Origin: Streptomyces sindenensis
GTDB taxonomy: Bacteria > Actinomycetota > Actinomycetes > Streptomycetales > Streptomycetaceae
Direction of reading: 5' to 3'
Assembly (NCBI RefSeq): GCF_014649035.1
Contig: NZ_BMSG01000053.1
Location: 1-32,032 of the forward strand
Length of the DNA: 32,032 nt
The notes beneath the pieces were generated by a model. That model searched no databases, was not told where the DNA came from, and saw only the letters and a list, made by a program, of their open reading frames with translations. How positions within the stretch are numbered: position 1 is the stretch's first letter; every line of letters starts with the position of its first letter. The position numbers were made by a program, and so were the translations under genes. Shown in pieces: positions 17,205 to 25,489 of the stretch.

Positions 17205-17537
17205 TCAGGCGCCACTGACGGGGTCGCAGGTACGCAGCCCTGTGACGTAGTTGCCGTTCGTTCCGTAGCCGGAGAAGGTCGCCCGGCCGCCGGGCTCGAT
17301 CGTGCGGCAGGGGGCCCACTGGCCGTCGGTGTACTCGACGGTGACGGAGACGGTGTCGGAGCAGCCGTTGTGGACATCGGTGTAGCGCCAGCTCTGGTAG
17401 TACTCCACGCACTCCGGAGCCGGGGTTCCGGTGGCTGCCATGGCGGACGGGGCGGCGGTCATGCCCATCAGGAGACCCGCTGCGGTCATGGCGGCGAGAG
17501 TGACGGGGCGGGATACACGCTTCATGAGGTTTGTCAT
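17205..17537 (-). CDS. Secreted proteinaceous alpha-amylase inhibitor (tendamistat/Haim family)
   Basis: This 110-aa precursor has a signal peptide with basic start MTNLMKRVSR, a hydrophobic core, and likely cleavage after A-S-A-M-A (residue 34). The mature part is about 76 residues, like tendamistat (74). It carries the target-binding triad Trp-Arg-Tyr at 50-52 in YYQSWRYTDVHNGC. It has four cysteines at 43, 59, 77 and 104, whose 16- and 27-residue spacings match the two disulfides of tendamistat (16 and 28). These inhibitors fold as a beta-sandwich and plug the active site of animal-type alpha-amylases. ATG 17537 follows AAGGAT at good spacing. A strong terminator follows. A GH13 alpha-amylase gene lies 3.2 kb away. 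Confidence 0.9.
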   Translation of the reverse strand: MTNLMKRVSRPVTLAAMTAAGLLMGMTAAPSAMAATGTPAPECVEYYQSWRYTDVHNGCSDTVSVTVEYTDGQWAPCRTIEPGGRATFSGYGTNGNYVTGLRTCDPVSGA

Positions 17538-17578
17538 GCCCCGAATCCTTGAGCCACAGAGAGGCCATGTGCAACTTT

Positions 17579-17594
17579 CTGAAATATTTTTCAG
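17579..17594. promoter_or_regulatory. Palindrome upstream of the inhibitor gene, possible operator
   Basis: CTGAAATATTTTTCAG is a perfect inverted repeat with 6-bp arms around TATT, in an AT-rich pocket 42 bases upstream of the inhibitor start. It is followed toward the gene by GTTGCAC. A related near-palindrome, CTGAAAATTGCAG, lies at the amylase promoter. A shared repressor site is an inference. Confidence 0.35.
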
Positions 17595-17619
17595 CCAACT
17601 CCTCACGAAGATCGCTAAT

Positions 17620-17640
17620 GCCCAGCTCAGCTGGGCTTTT
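17620..17640 (+). terminator. Rho-independent terminator, plus-strand orientation
   Basis: GCCCAGCT and AGCTGGGC flank a single base, and TTTT follows on the plus strand. It lies about 80 bases upstream of the inhibitor start and is oriented against it. No plus-strand gene ends nearby, so it may stop antisense or read-through transcription entering the inhibitor's upstream region. Confidence 0.5.
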
Positions 17641-17949
17641 ACGGGATGAAAGAGCTTGCACACCTCTCAGGGCCGAGGGCACGAAGCCTGGGCCCCTATG
17701 CGCCATGAACCCGCCGCAGCGGCGTCGACCGCAGGTCGGCTCGCGTGCGGCCGTCGGATTCAAAGTGGCTGAAATCAGATAGTTCTGGCGGCTCGTCACC
17801 TTCGGATGCCGCACGTTGAGCGGTGCACGAGCACCGGTGGCACCGGGCGCCGGCCAGCCGCTGTTGCACAGGGGAAGAGGGAGGAGTGCTTTTCATCAGG
17901 TCGCCTCTCCAGCGGCTCCTGGTCTCGCCCTGCTCCGCGCGTCCCCGCT

Positions 17950-18098
17950 CGAGCGCAAGCCGCATACGTGCAGTCCGAAGCCGGTGCGGCTTGCCCGTTC
18001 CATTCCTCCTTCAGGCACGGGGGGGGGGAACCTCGTAGCCCTCGCGGCACTGCCGTCGCAACGCGATCAGCTCGGTCGACCACAGGGTGAGCAGGCAC
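17950..18098 (-). pseudogene. C-terminal fragment of a second NAD(P)H quinone reductase
   Basis: The minus strand reads CLLTLWSTELIALRRQ, then CREGYEV, then after a frame change CLKEEWN and TGFGLHV. This aligns along its length with the end of the intact reductase at 8055-8834 (LLTLESTEPIAFRRQNF, GDYEIP, LHLKEG, RTGFGLHVRG). DNA identity is high, including a stretch of about 20 identical bases around CGTGCAGTCCGAAGCCGGTG. The frame breaks at a run of ten G (plus strand, 18019-18028) where the intact copy has CCCTCGCTG. The N-terminal two thirds and the stop codon are missing. It is a dead paralogue or duplication remnant. Confidence 0.65.
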
Positions 18099-18608
18099 TA
18101 CTCCCGCGCCTCGGCGGCATCCGGACAGCTGTCCGAGGCCACCGGCAGCCGCACCGCAAACGGACTGCGCCTGCCCGCGAGCCCGGGAACGGGAGTGGGG
18201 CACCCCGCTGCGACCCCCCGCGCACACGAGTAACCCGACTTCACCCCGCCCTCGCCGTAGGCCGCTGCAGCGAGCCGCAGGGCGAGCAACTGCGCGGCAG
18301 CCTTGAACGCCTCCGCCGACAAGCCACTCGAGCCAGGGCACTGTGGCCAGCACTTTCGCAAGGCCCACATCACTGCAAGAAGTTGCGGAACCTTGCAGAA
18401 AGGTGGACGGCACCTCTTGACGGCAGTGGCGGCGGCAGGACATGGTCGAAGCCAGCCCTTCACAGGACGAATCAACCGCTCGCCCGCCCCACCCGCTGAC
18501 CCTGCTCCCGCACCGGCAGTACGGTTCAGCAGTCACCCACTGCCGTGTGACCCCACGGGCCGTCTCCGTCCGTTCGCTCCTGTGAGCCGTAGCGTCGCAG
18601 GAGACACC
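18099..18608. other. Gene-free stretch
   Basis: About 500 bases between the reductase fragment and the 102-aa gene. Open frames exist on both strands, but none has recognisable motifs or steady codon bias. This is probably decayed DNA. Confidence 0.4.
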
Positions 18609-18917
18609 ATGACCGTGCTCCCCCACCCCGTGAGCCCCCTGCCCCGAACAGCGCCGGACTGTCGGCCGTACGTTCCCGGCCCCACGGCATGGGCCCCGGA
18701 CCTGGAGCTCCCCGTGTGGCTCGTCACCATGCCCACCGTCGCGGCGGACGGCACCCGCGGAACACAGTGGATCGCGGTCCGCACCCACACGGCAGACCAG
18801 GCGATCGCGGACGCCACCGTGCATGCGGGAAGCGCTCAAGCGGTCTTGCGCCGAAGAGGCGCCCGCATCTGCATCGAGCAGGCCCACGCCGCTCTGTGGC
18901 ATACAGCGGGGGTCTGA
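18609..18917 (+). CDS. Unrecognised small protein, 102 aa
   Basis: The ATG at 18609 follows AGGAG at about six bases, which fixes the start. The protein begins with a Pro-rich tail (MTVLPHPVSPLPR). A compact domain follows: LPVWLVTMPTVAADGTRGTQ, IAVRTHTADQAIADATVHAG, and ARICIEQAHAALWHTAGV. It has two or three cysteines, no signal peptide and no membrane helix. Codon bias supports real coding. The family is not recognised; it resembles small, lineage-specific Streptomyces proteins. Confidence 0.6.
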   Translation: MTVLPHPVSPLPRTAPDCRPYVPGPTAWAPDLELPVWLVTMPTVAADGTRGTQWIAVRTHTADQAIADATVHAGSAQAVLRRRGARICIEQAHAALWHTAGV

Positions 18918-19095
18918 ACGGCGTCCGGCAGCGGAACCCGACCAGACGCACGAAGAAGCGTCCGGCGTCGCGCACCACCTCAGCCCCCTCCCTTTCACAG
19001 CGGACTTGCTGGACCCGAGCCGCCCGAGGGGAAAGTAGAGAAGGCCAGCGACAACTTGGGCCCTGCGGGGACTTCATCGCCTGGCAGTCGCGGCC

Positions 19096-19112
19096 GGGGG
19101 GGGGGGGGGGGG
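19096..19112. repeat. Run of 17 consecutive G
   Basis: The plus strand shows 17 G in a row, the longest homopolymer in the window; shorter runs occur at 18019-18028 (10 G) and 23040-23047 (8 G). It lies in the gene-free stretch 18918-19385. Its exact length may be unreliable in any assembly. On the DNA level it could form G-quadruplex-type structure. Confidence 0.95.
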
Positions 19113-19385
19113 AAGCCCGGGCTTCCCGGACGGGCAGACGTCCTTCCCCGTCGTGCCCGGTGGGCAGGCGCACCCGCCGCGATGCGGTCCGGGATCTCCC
19201 TGCGGTTATGTCGCCCCCTTGGCGGTGGAAGCCCGTCGTCCGGCCCCTTCGGTGTCCGCCTCCCGGCTCACCTCCTGGTGACGGCGCAGGGTTCAGCCAC
19301 CGGTGCTTGGGCTCCCCCGGCGCACACCGTTGCCGCCACGCTGCCCGCGGCGCGTCGGGGAGGCATGACCAGGAGGGCCTGCCTG

Positions 19386-19860
19386 ATGACGAGGTCGCCC
19401 AAGTTCGACGCGGCCCCGGAGCGGGAGCGAGGGGTTGGCTCACCGCCCGTACGGCGCGGAGGGCGAGGGTCAGACAGGCGCGACACCACACGGCATAGCG
19501 GCAGACGCGTCCTTTCGGCCGCGGGCACGCTCGCGCTGTCTGCGGCGGTTCTGCTGGTCGGCGGCGGGGCGGCCAGTGCCGCCCCGCCGATTCCGGGACG
19601 ACGTCCGTGGGAATCCAGAGCGCGACGCTCGGCCGGCCCCCCCACCGGTCCGTCCCGCAAGCGAAACTTCGCCTTCACCGTCAACTCGACGACCGGAGTG
19701 CCGGGGCCACGGTGCGACCACGCCGTAGCCCGACCGCCGCGCTCACCCTTGCGTACAGCAACGTCCCCGGCCGGGCCTGGAGCGCTTCCGGCCCGACGGC
19801 AGCACGTGGGCGAGCGCCCTCCTCGCTGCAGGAACGCCGCAGGTCGAAGAGGTGACCCGG
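19386..19860 (+). pseudogene. Decayed secreted protein gene
   Basis: ATG 19386 follows AGGAGG and opens a basic N-terminus. A clear Sec signal follows (RRVLSAAGTLALSAAVLLVG, then GGAASA before APP). After about 19590 the sense passes through at least three frame changes: VGIQSATLGRP, then NFAFTVNSTTGV, then AALTLAYSNVPGRAWSASGP, then DGSTWASALLAAGTPQVEEV. Each stretch has typical coding bias, so an extracellular protein once spanned this interval. The family is not recognised. The end point is approximate. Confidence 0.5.
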
Positions 19861-20602
19861 AAGGCATCGGTTGCACCGAGGTGAATCGATGCTTCGGTGC
19901 GGAGCCTGACGCTTTGGCCCTTGCGGATGGGACAGATGGCGGTCGTCGCGGTTGCTCAAGTGCCCGTCGCGGTCCGTCACCTTTGACCATCCCAGGGCGG
20001 CCTCGCGCTCGCGGCCAGGGCCGTGCAGGCATCCCGTCCTTCGACGGTCCGCGGTTCGCGTGCGGAGACGATGACGGACAGGGAAACGGGCTGCTCCTGC
20101 GATGTCTCGTGTCCACGGCGCAGTCCGTTGGGCGGTGCTGCGTACCGATCAGGGGGCTGGAGGCGTGGCAGGTTTTCGATCAGAGCCGGACACAGACGAA
20201 GGTGTTCCCGTCATCGTTCCAGCCGCTTGCCTCGATCCGCCTGCTCGATCCGCATGCCTTGATCGGAGACTGTGTCGACTCAGTGGGCGTACTGATGACG
20301 CTATCCGGTCGCGCGAGGCATCCCACCCTCTGTCACTCGTGGTTGCATCAAGCGCCAGGGGGGACCTCAGGCTTCAAGGCCGGCGGGCGTCGATCTGCAC
20401 CTCACAGTCTGATCCATTGCTGACAGCGCCCCCTCCAGGCGTCTTTGTCCGGAAAGCCACCTGCCGACAGTGGCTTTCGCCAGCCCTCCGGGGCTGCGCC
20501 GCGACACGTCATGATGCGCCTCGCGCACCAGCTGCCCCTCGGCCGCCCGTTCGCCCGTTCGCCCTCACAGCTGCTTGCATGCGGCGAAGTGCGTCAAAAC
20601 CC
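19861..20602. other. Gene-free stretch upstream of the amylase gene
   Basis: About 740 bases contain open frames but no family motif. A 9-bp perfect hairpin, GAAAGCCAC/GTGGCTTTC with a nine-base loop, lies at 20452-20478. It may end transcription arriving from upstream before the amylase promoter. The rest reads as decayed DNA. Confidence 0.4.
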
Positions 20603-20632
20603 TTGACCACCCTCGGAGTTCACACCTAACTT
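20603..20632 (+). promoter_or_regulatory. Promoter of the alpha-amylase gene
   Basis: TTGACC (20603-20608) and TAACTT (20627-20632) are separated by 18 bases, a good match to a principal-sigma promoter. Transcription would begin near 20640, giving a leader of about 105 bases before the ATG at 20745. Confidence 0.6.
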
Positions 20633-20644
20633 GCTCAGGTCTTA

Positions 20645-20657
20645 CTGAAAATTGCAG
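20645..20657. promoter_or_regulatory. Near-palindrome at the amylase transcription start, possible repressor site
   Basis: CTGAAAATTGCAG is a near-perfect palindrome (one mismatched pair) lying just downstream of the predicted start point. A repressor bound there would block transcription. It shares CTGAAA and CAG ends with the palindrome upstream of the amylase inhibitor. Streptomyces amylase genes are commonly controlled by a LacI-type maltose regulator acting near the promoter; whether this is such a site is inference. Confidence 0.35.
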
Positions 20658-20744
20658 CAAAAGCTTCCACGCTCTTGGGGTGGACGGGCCGGTCCCTCGC
20701 TCGTCCATCCCGGCGCACCCGCATCCGCACGAGGAGCTCCCCAG

Positions 20745-22808
20745 ATGAGGATCGGTCTCCAAGCCGTGTCCAGACGGATCACGGCGGTCCTAGCTTCCGC
20801 CGCTGTAACGCTCGGTCTTGCTTTCGTGATCGTCGCTCCCGCCCAACCGGCGGCGGCTTCTCCCGACGCCAACGGGGCCAAGAAGGTCACCGCCGTCCTG
20901 TTCGAGTGGAATTTCGACTCCATCGCGCGTGAGTGCACGCGAACACTCGGACCGAAGGGCTACGGATTCGTCCAGGTCTCACCGCCGCAGGAACGAATCC
21001 AGGGCAGCGCCTGGTGGACCGCATACCAGCCGGTCAGCTACAAGATCCAAGGGCCGCTCGGTGACCGCACCGCCTTCAGGAACATGGTCGACACCTGCCA
21101 CAGCGCGGGGGTCAAGGTCATCGTCGACGCTGTCCTGAATCACATGACGTCCGGTGCGGGCACCGGCACCGCCGGGACTCGGTACACCAAGTACAACTAC
21201 CCCAGCAGCTACTCCGACGCGGACTTCCACACGTGCCGCCGCCCGATCGGCAGCAACTACGCCGACCGCTACAACGTCCAGGAGTGCGAGCTCGGCGAGG
21301 TGGGCAAGCCCTCGCTCTCCGACCTCGACACCGGCAGCGAGTACGTCCGCAGGATGCTCGCCGGCTACCTCAACGACCTCACAGCCCTCGGTGCCGACGG
21401 CTTCCGCGTGGACGCGGTCAAGCACATACCCGCGCGCGACCTCACCGCCATCCGCTCCAAGCTCACCAACCCGAACATCTACTGGATCCAGGAAGCGATC
21501 CACGGCACCGGTGAGGCCGTCTCACCGACGGAGTACCTCGGCACCGGCGACGTCCAGGAGTTCCGGTACACGACCGACTTGAAGCGGATCTTCACCGACG
21601 AGAAGCTGTCCTACCTCAAGAACTTCGGCGAGGCATGGGGGTACATGCCTTCGGGACAGAGCGGCAGCATGGTCGCCAACCACGACACCGAACGGAACGG
21701 AAGCAGCCTGAGCTACCGCGACGGCGCCACGTACACCCTCGCCCACGTCTTCATGCTCGCGCACCCATACGGGACTCCGTCGGTCCACTCCGGATATGCG
21801 TTCGCCAGTCATGACGACGGCGCCCCCAACGGACACAACGTCAGCGCGTGCTATCGCGATGGCTGGTCCTGCCAGCACGCCTGGCGGCAGATCACCAACA
21901 TGGTCGGGTTCCGCAACGCCGCCGAGGGCACCGGCATCACGAACTGGTGGGACAACGGAAGCAACGCCATCGCCTTCGGCCGCGGCACCAAGGCGTTCAC
22001 CGCCATCAACCGCGAAAGCGGCGCGCTCACCCGGACGTTCCAGACCTCACTGCCATCCGGCACCTACTGCGACGTCCAGCACGGCGACCCGGTCGCGAGC
22101 GCCGGCTGTACCGGCCCGACGTATACCGTCGGCTCCGACGGCAGGTTCACCGCCACGGTCGACGGCAACGACGCGATCGCCCTCCACGTCGGAGCGCTTG
22201 CCGTCAAACCCGTTGGCAACGAAGCGACCGTCTACTACAGCACCGACGACAACTGGTCCGCGCACTACCTCCACTACGCCCCGAACGGCGGCACGTGGAC
22301 GACGGCACCGGGTGCTGCCATGGAGAGCGCCTGCGCCGGCTGGGTGAAGAAGAAGGTCGCCCTCGGCACCGCCACCGGTCTCAGGGCGACTTTCAACGAC
22401 GGCGCCGGCACCTGGGACAACAACAACGCCACCGACTATCTCCTGGGCACCGGTGACGTCACCGTCAAGGGCACCGCCGTCGGTGCGGGCAACCCCTGCG
22501 ACGACGATCGAACCGAGACCGGCGCATCCTTCTCGGTGAAGGCCACCACGGCTCCCGGCCAGAACATCTACGTCGTAGGAAACATCCCCGCCCTCGGTTC
22601 GTGGACGCCTGGTGCCGCGCTCAAACTGGACCCGGCGAGTTACCCGGTCTGGAAGCTCGACCTGAAACTTCCTGCCGGCACCGCGTTCACGTACAAGTAC
22701 ATCCGCAAGGACGCCGCAGGAAACGTCACCTGGGAGAGCGGAGCAAACCGTACAGCCGCTGTTCCCACAAAAAGCACCGTGCTCCTCGCGGACACCTGGC
22801 GCGACTGA
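20745..22808 (+). CDS. Secreted alpha-amylase (GH13) with two starch-binding modules
   Basis: This 687-aa enzyme hydrolyses internal alpha-1,4 bonds of starch outside the cell. A signal peptide (cleavage after A-Q-P-A-A-A, about residue 38) precedes the GH13 barrel. It has VDAVLNH (128-134), the nucleophile Asp223 in GFRVDAVKH, acid/base Glu250 in YWIQEAIHG, and Asp314 in VANHDTE. Residues about 490-580 resemble a CBM25-type module (VYYSTDDNWSAHYLHYAPNG). Residues about 595-687 are a CBM20 starch-binding domain (NIYVVGNIPALGSWTPG, TFTYKY-like strand, VTWESGANR). It is close in type to the Streptomyces amylases that resemble animal enzymes, the class sensitive to tendamistat-like inhibitors. 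ATG 20745 follows GAGGAG. A promoter and terminator flank it, so it is monocistronic. Confidence 0.95.
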   Translation: MRIGLQAVSRRITAVLASAAVTLGLAFVIVAPAQPAAASPDANGAKKVTAVLFEWNFDSIARECTRTLGPKGYGFVQVSPPQERIQGSAWWTAYQPVSYKIQGPLGDRTAFRNMVDTCHSAGVKVIVDAVLNHMTSGAGTGTAGTRYTKYNYPSSYSDADFHTCRRPIGSNYADRYNVQECELGEVGKPSLSDLDTGSEYVRRMLAGYLNDLTALGADGFRVDAVKHIPARDLTAIRSKLTNPNIYWIQEAIHGTGEAVSPTEYLGTGDVQEFRYTTDLKRIFTDEKLSYLKNFGEAWGYMPSGQSGSMVANHDTERNGSSLSYRDGATYTLAHVFMLAHPYGTPSVHSGYAFASHDDGAPNGHNVSACYRDGWSCQHAWRQITNMVGFRNAAEGTGITNWWDNGSNAIAFGRGTKAFTAINRESGALTRTFQTSLPSGTYCDVQHGDPVASAGCTGPTYTVGSDGRFTATVDGNDAIALHVGALAVKPVGNEATVYYSTDDNWSAHYLHYAPNGGTWTTAPGAAMESACAGWVKKKVALGTATGLRATFNDGAGTWDNNNATDYLLGTGDVTVKGTAVGAGNPCDDDRTETGASFSVKATTAPGQNIYVVGNIPALGSWTPGAALKLDPASYPVWKLDLKLPAGTAFTYKYIRKDAAGNVTWESGANRTAAVPTKSTVLLADTWRD

Positions 22809-22823
22809 CCTCGCTCGCGCCAA

Positions 22824-22858
22824 GGGGGTGGGCCCGACCTCGTGTCGTGCCCACCCCC
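22824..22858 (+). terminator. Terminator of the amylase gene
   Basis: GGGGGTGGGC and GCCCACCCCC form a perfect 10-bp stem with a 15-base loop, 16 bases after the amylase stop. Confidence 0.75.
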
Positions 22859-22990
22859 CGCCTTGTCCCACCCGCACCCTTCTTGCAGCACCCGCGGGAG
22901 GCGAGCCGCGAGGCGGGAGAACTCCTGGACCGTGATCTCGCCGTCGACGTGGGCTGAGGTGGACAGCCATGCGCGGAAGCGAGCGTGCCG
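22850..22990 (-). pseudogene. Possible coding remnant of unknown type
   Basis: One minus-strand frame carries a plausible protein segment with strong third-position bias: FRAWLSTSAHVDGEITVQEF, then SRLAARLPRVLQEGCGW. It has no start and runs into the amylase terminator. Further upstream (23170-23330), fragments such as FVRRAIDDLGQV appear in other frames. These may be pieces of one broken gene, but I do not recognise it. Confidence 0.25.
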
Positions 22991-23234
22991 GTGAGGAGCG
23001 TGTGGGCGGCCCCAGCACAGCCCGGGCGATCAGCGGCCCGGGGGGGGTGTCGGTGAGTACGGTTGTGCGCAAGGCGCGCTGGCCGGCCACCAAGGCTTGT
23101 CCCGGCTGCCGGAACGAGCCGTGCGCGACCGGGGGCGCGGAGGTTTCCGGCCTCGGGGCGGGCTCGAGAAGCGTCAGCCCGCCGACCAAGGCGGGCAGCG
23201 GGACCCGTCCCCGGCGCCGAGCGGGGGTGCACTG

Positions 23235-23675
23235 TCAGGCCCGACACGCGGCTGCGGAACCTGGCCGAGGTCGTCGATGGCGCGCCGGACGAACGGCCGG
23301 GGCTGCCCAGCCTGTAGGGCCCTGAGCATGCGGTGTCGGGGTGATGGTGGTGTACGCGGCGCCGCCGGCCGGAGCAGTTGGACGGGCCGCCTCGCGGTCA
23401 CCAACCGCGTAGCCGATCGCGTCCGCACCAACCTGGCCGGCGGCTCCGGCGCAGTCGGTTACGAACCCGGAGGGCAGGCTCGAGCCGAAGCGCGCCGCGG
23501 TATCGGCATCCGCGGTCATGAGCCGGTCCGTCGGATTCAGCCTGGCCGCTGCCACTCGCACGCGGCTGCCTATGGCCAGCGGCATGAGGCCGCTCGTCGG
23601 CGGTTTCGACCGGAGGACTGACCGAGCGGCCTGGACTCCACACCTCGTGAGCTTGCCTCCGACTTCACCTATCAC
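23235..23675 (-). pseudogene. Fragment of a zinc-type alcohol/quinone dehydrogenase (MDR family)
   Basis: The minus-strand frame resembles the N-terminal GroES-like domain of medium-chain dehydrogenases/quinone reductases. It shows VRVAAARLNPTDRLM, FGSSLPSGFVTDCAGAAGQV, and GADAIGYAVGDRE followed by GGAAYTTI. Intact members show V-A-A-x-L-N-P-x-D and D-x-A-G-x-V-x-x-V-G-x-x-V-x-G-F-x-V-G-D-R in this order, followed by G-A-Y-A-E. They continue with an NAD(P)-binding domain of about 200 residues that is absent here. The N-terminal 30 residues are also atypical. It is a truncated remnant between the amylase and the aldehyde dehydrogenase. Confidence 0.5.
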
Positions 23676-23881
23676 GACAGTAGAAGGACACAGGTCTCAT
23701 TGCGCTGATTTCCTCCTTTCCGGGAGGAGTGCGCTCGAGCAGGGGCGAAGCGGTGAGCTGAGGACGGACGATATGCCGCATGAGTTCTTCTGCGGTGCCT
23801 GGGCCTCGGAGCTATCCGGTCCTATTAGCAGGCGCACACGCTGATGGCGAGAGCTGGGTGCACTGGCCGAGGAGCAGCGCG

Positions 23882-25474
23882 ATGTTGCGCGACACCTACG
23901 AGGTGGTCGCACTCAAAGCGCGATTGGACCACAACCGTGCCCAGCCTGGGGACCATGCCGACCCCAGGGTGGTCGGGCGGGTGGCGCGGTCCACCCCTGA
24001 GCAGGCCACTGCGGCGCTCGCTGCGGCCCGAGAAGCACAGCCGGTCTGGGCACGCGTCGGTCTTGAACGTCGTCTGGACTTCGCCCGCGCCTTCCACTGT
24101 CTGCTGCGGGAGCGGACCGAGGAACTGCTCGACATCCTCATAGCCGAAGGTACACCTCTGCCGGTGGGCAGGTGGGCGCTGTCCGCCGCGTTGAATGCGA
24201 CGCACCCGGACTCACTGGCCTATGCGCGCTCGGTGATGGTCCGGGAAAGCCGTCAAGCCGGTCGACTCGTTCGACTGTTGCGCAAGCCCGACGGCGTGGT
24301 CTGCCTCGACCCGGCGCGCAACGCGCCGATGCTCACCGCCCTTTCCGGGGTGCCGACACTGGCAGCGGGCAATGCACTTGTGGTCAACGTGCCGCCGACA
24401 GTGCCTTTGAGTGTGGCCTATGCATTCCATGAGCTGGTCGCCCCGCTGCTGGCTGACCATGGCGCACCCCCCGGCACGCTGAGCGTGCTGTGCGCGCCGG
24501 CACGACCCATGCTGCGTACCTGGCTGGCCTCTCCGCACTGTGATGACATCTTCTTCTTCGGCGGCTCGGCTCAGGGCGGTGAGCTCACACGCTCCTGCTT
24601 GGAGCACGGGAAGAAGCCCATCATGGAGCTGGCCGGCAACGATGCCCTCGTCGTCTGGCGGGACGCCGACCTCGCTGGTGCGGTGCAGGCGGCGCTGGAA
24701 CGTTACCTCGGTTCCGGGCAGCTGTGCCTGGCACCGAAGTTTGCCCTGGTGCATCCCGACGTAGCGGACGAATTCACAAGACGGTTGCATCAGGAGGTTA
24801 TGGCCCTTCGCGTGGGGCCTCCCGAAGATCCCGACGTCGTGCTCACACCGGTCATCAAGCGGAACCAGTGCAAGGACGTGCTGGACGATGCCGTCGCGCG
24901 AGGCGCCGAACTGCTCTGCGGGGGCGATATGGTCGATGTGGATGGCCGCCCCTCCCTCAGAGGCCCATTCATCCAGCCCGCTCTGCTGCGTGTGCAGGGT
25001 CTTGAACGGGCCTCGACCATGAGCGCCGTCACTGAAGAGACGTTCTTTCCGCTCCTGTGCGTGGTCGTGCCGGAAGCCACCACGTCAGTAGCTGATTCGG
25101 ACGAAGCCCTCCTGGACTCGGTTCTTGCGTTCGTCAACGCCAACCGATACGGACTGCGCAACTCGCTGTGGTGCCGTGCCCCGCACGTCATCCACCGATT
25201 CACGGACGAAGTGACCAACGGCGGGACGCTGAAAGTCAACGACAGCCACATCGGCACGCTCCCCGTACTGCCCACTGTCGGCGGCACAGGCCTGTCGGGC
25301 GGCGTATTCGGCGAAGCCAATATCCCCTTCCTCCGCACCACCCGCCTCCAGGGCATCAGCCTCGGCACCGACGTCGCCGAGCCATTCGACCACCTAGCCA
25401 CCACCGGGACGGTCGCAAAGCCCGGGATGCAACGGTCCACCTCCCTTTCCCCTGCCGGAAGTCTCCGGCACTAA
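23882..25474 (+). CDS. Aldehyde dehydrogenase family protein
   Basis: This 530-aa ALDH-superfamily enzyme keeps the key features. The Gly motif GSAQGG (about 228-233) contacts NAD(P). The general-base Glu249 is in MELAGNDALVVW, and the nucleophile Cys282 is in GSGQLCLAPK. The C-terminal VTEETFFPLLCVVVPE region is also present. It should oxidise an aldehyde or reversibly reduce an acyl-CoA; the substrate is not evident. The ATG at 23882 follows CGAGGAG at seven bases and gives MLRDTYEVVALKARL. A longer frame to ATG 23780 lacks a good ribosome site. The EF-hand gene follows after 15 bases, suggesting cotranscription. An acyl-CoA oxidase gene lies 5 kb downstream on the same strand. Confidence 0.85.
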   Translation: MLRDTYEVVALKARLDHNRAQPGDHADPRVVGRVARSTPEQATAALAAAREAQPVWARVGLERRLDFARAFHCLLRERTEELLDILIAEGTPLPVGRWALSAALNATHPDSLAYARSVMVRESRQAGRLVRLLRKPDGVVCLDPARNAPMLTALSGVPTLAAGNALVVNVPPTVPLSVAYAFHELVAPLLADHGAPPGTLSVLCAPARPMLRTWLASPHCDDIFFFGGSAQGGELTRSCLEHGKKPIMELAGNDALVVWRDADLAGAVQAALERYLGSGQLCLAPKFALVHPDVADEFTRRLHQEVMALRVGPPEDPDVVLTPVIKRNQCKDVLDDAVARGAELLCGGDMVDVDGRPSLRGPFIQPALLRVQGLERASTMSAVTEETFFPLLCVVVPEATTSVADSDEALLDSVLAFVNANRYGLRNSLWCRAPHVIHRFTDEVTNGGTLKVNDSHIGTLPVLPTVGGTGLSGGVFGEANIPFLRTTRLQGISLGTDVAEPFDHLATTGTVAKPGMQRSTSLSPAGSLRH

Positions 25475-25489
25475 CAGATAGGTCCACGT

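Noticed and set aside
17538..17663. Upstream extension of the inhibitor gene
   Set aside because: The extra 42 codons would bury the signal peptide, and ATG 17537 has a good ribosome site.
19056..20423. 455-codon open frame as one intact gene
   Set aside because: Only the part around the signal peptide at 19386-19590 looks real; afterwards coding sense moves to other frames.
23780..23881. ATG at 23780 as start of the aldehyde dehydrogenase
   Set aside because: It lacks a well-placed ribosome site, whereas ATG 23882 has CGAGGAG seven bases upstream; the extra 34 residues do not look like the family.
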